A DNA stretch of 5,743 nt from an uncultured Clostridia bacterium (lineage in GTDB: Bacteria; Bacillota; Clostridia; Lachnospirales; Lachnospiraceae). The stretch's first letter is position 1. Each line of letters opens with the position of its first letter. The stretch spans positions 1-5,743 of the forward strand of contig CALZBV010000156.1 in the NCBI GenBank assembly GCA_945622055.1. The letters are read 5' to 3'. A program made the translations under genes and the position numbers. Shown piece by piece: positions 5,479-5,743 of the stretch. The notes below the pieces were generated by a model, which ran no database searches, had not been told where the DNA came from, and saw only the letters and a program-made list of their open reading frames with translations.

Positions 5479-5743
5479 ATGGAAATTGCGGTTTTGGGTT
5501 ACGGTACGGTTGGTAGTGGTGTTGTTGAGGTGCTGAATCTGAACAAGGAAAACATCACAAGACGCGCCGGTAAGGATATTAATGTAAAGTATGTGCTTGA
5601 CCTTCGTGAATTCCCGGGAGATCCGGTGGAGCGTGTTCTGGTTCATGATTTTAAGCAGATTGCGGAGGACCCGGAGGTTCAGATTGTTGTCGAGACGATG
5701 GGAGGCGTGAATCCGGCCTACGGTTATGTAAAGGAGTGCTTAG
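5479..5743 (+). CDS. hom: Homoserine dehydrogenase, N-terminal part (cut by window end)
   Basis: Homoserine dehydrogenase reduces aspartate semialdehyde to homoserine with NAD(P)H in the cytoplasm, at the branch to threonine and methionine. The 88 visible residues begin MEIAVLGYGTVGSGVVEVL, with the Rossmann nucleotide-binding motif G7-x-G9-x-x-G12 usual for this enzyme. Further typical stretches are the strand INVKYVLDLRE and the segment IVVETMGG at about 69-76, where the family has its conserved E-x-x-GG. The reading frame is open to the end of the window. The full enzyme is usually around 400 residues or more, so most of the catalytic domain and any C-terminal ACT domain lie outside. An in-frame ATG at 5473 would add two residues (MK), but the GGAGG at 5466-5470 is too close to it. 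The gene follows the ACT protein by 26 nt and is probably co-transcribed with it. Confidence 0.92.
   Translation, partial: MEIAVLGYGTVGSGVVEVLNLNKENITRRAGKDINVKYVLDLREFPGDPVERVLVHDFKQIAEDPEVQIVVETMGGVNPAYGYVKECL

Overview
The window reads as chromosomal core DNA of a low-to-mid GC Gram-positive Firmicute, most likely a Clostridia member of the Lachnospiraceae type. Grounds are the strong AGGAGG-type ribosome binding sites, GTG and TTG starts, tight co-directional packing, and the pairing of an FtsEX cell-division module with a coiled-coil M23 hydrolase and a CtpA-type protease. The genus assignment is inference. All seven genes lie on the + strand. No mobile element, CRISPR array, tRNA or rRNA was seen.

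Region 1 (1-4697) looks like one transcription unit. It starts with the C-terminal part of a CdaR/PucR-type helix-turn-helix regulator. This is followed by ftsE (ATPase), ftsX (membrane subunit, overlapping ftsE by 14 nt), a secreted coiled-coil protein ending in an M23/LytM peptidase domain, and a membrane-anchored S41 carboxyl-terminal processing protease with a PDZ domain. Gaps are 27, -14, 20 and 17 nt, with no terminator among them. FtsEX-type complexes use ATP hydrolysis in the cytoplasm to switch on a cell-wall hydrolase outside through a coiled-coil arm. Here ATPase, transmitter, coiled-coil hydrolase and a protease that could remove the hydrolase are encoded side by side.

Region 2 (4698-5011) is a 314-nt non-coding gap and an operon boundary. 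It holds an intrinsic terminator just after the protease gene, a plausible promoter near 4925-4953, and inverted and direct repeats between them that the genes do not explain.

Region 3 (5012-5743) starts a second unit for amino-acid metabolism. It has a small ACT-domain protein of the PheB-like type, with a TTG start and a strong Shine-Dalgarno, followed after 26 nt by the beginning of homoserine dehydrogenase (hom), cut by the window end.

The region is mostly ordinary core genome. The most notable points are an ER/K-type charged helix made of exact octads in the hydrolase linker, an apparently intact M23 active site in an FtsEX-linked protein, the hydrolase-protease pairing, and mutually exclusive inverted repeats in the intergenic gap.
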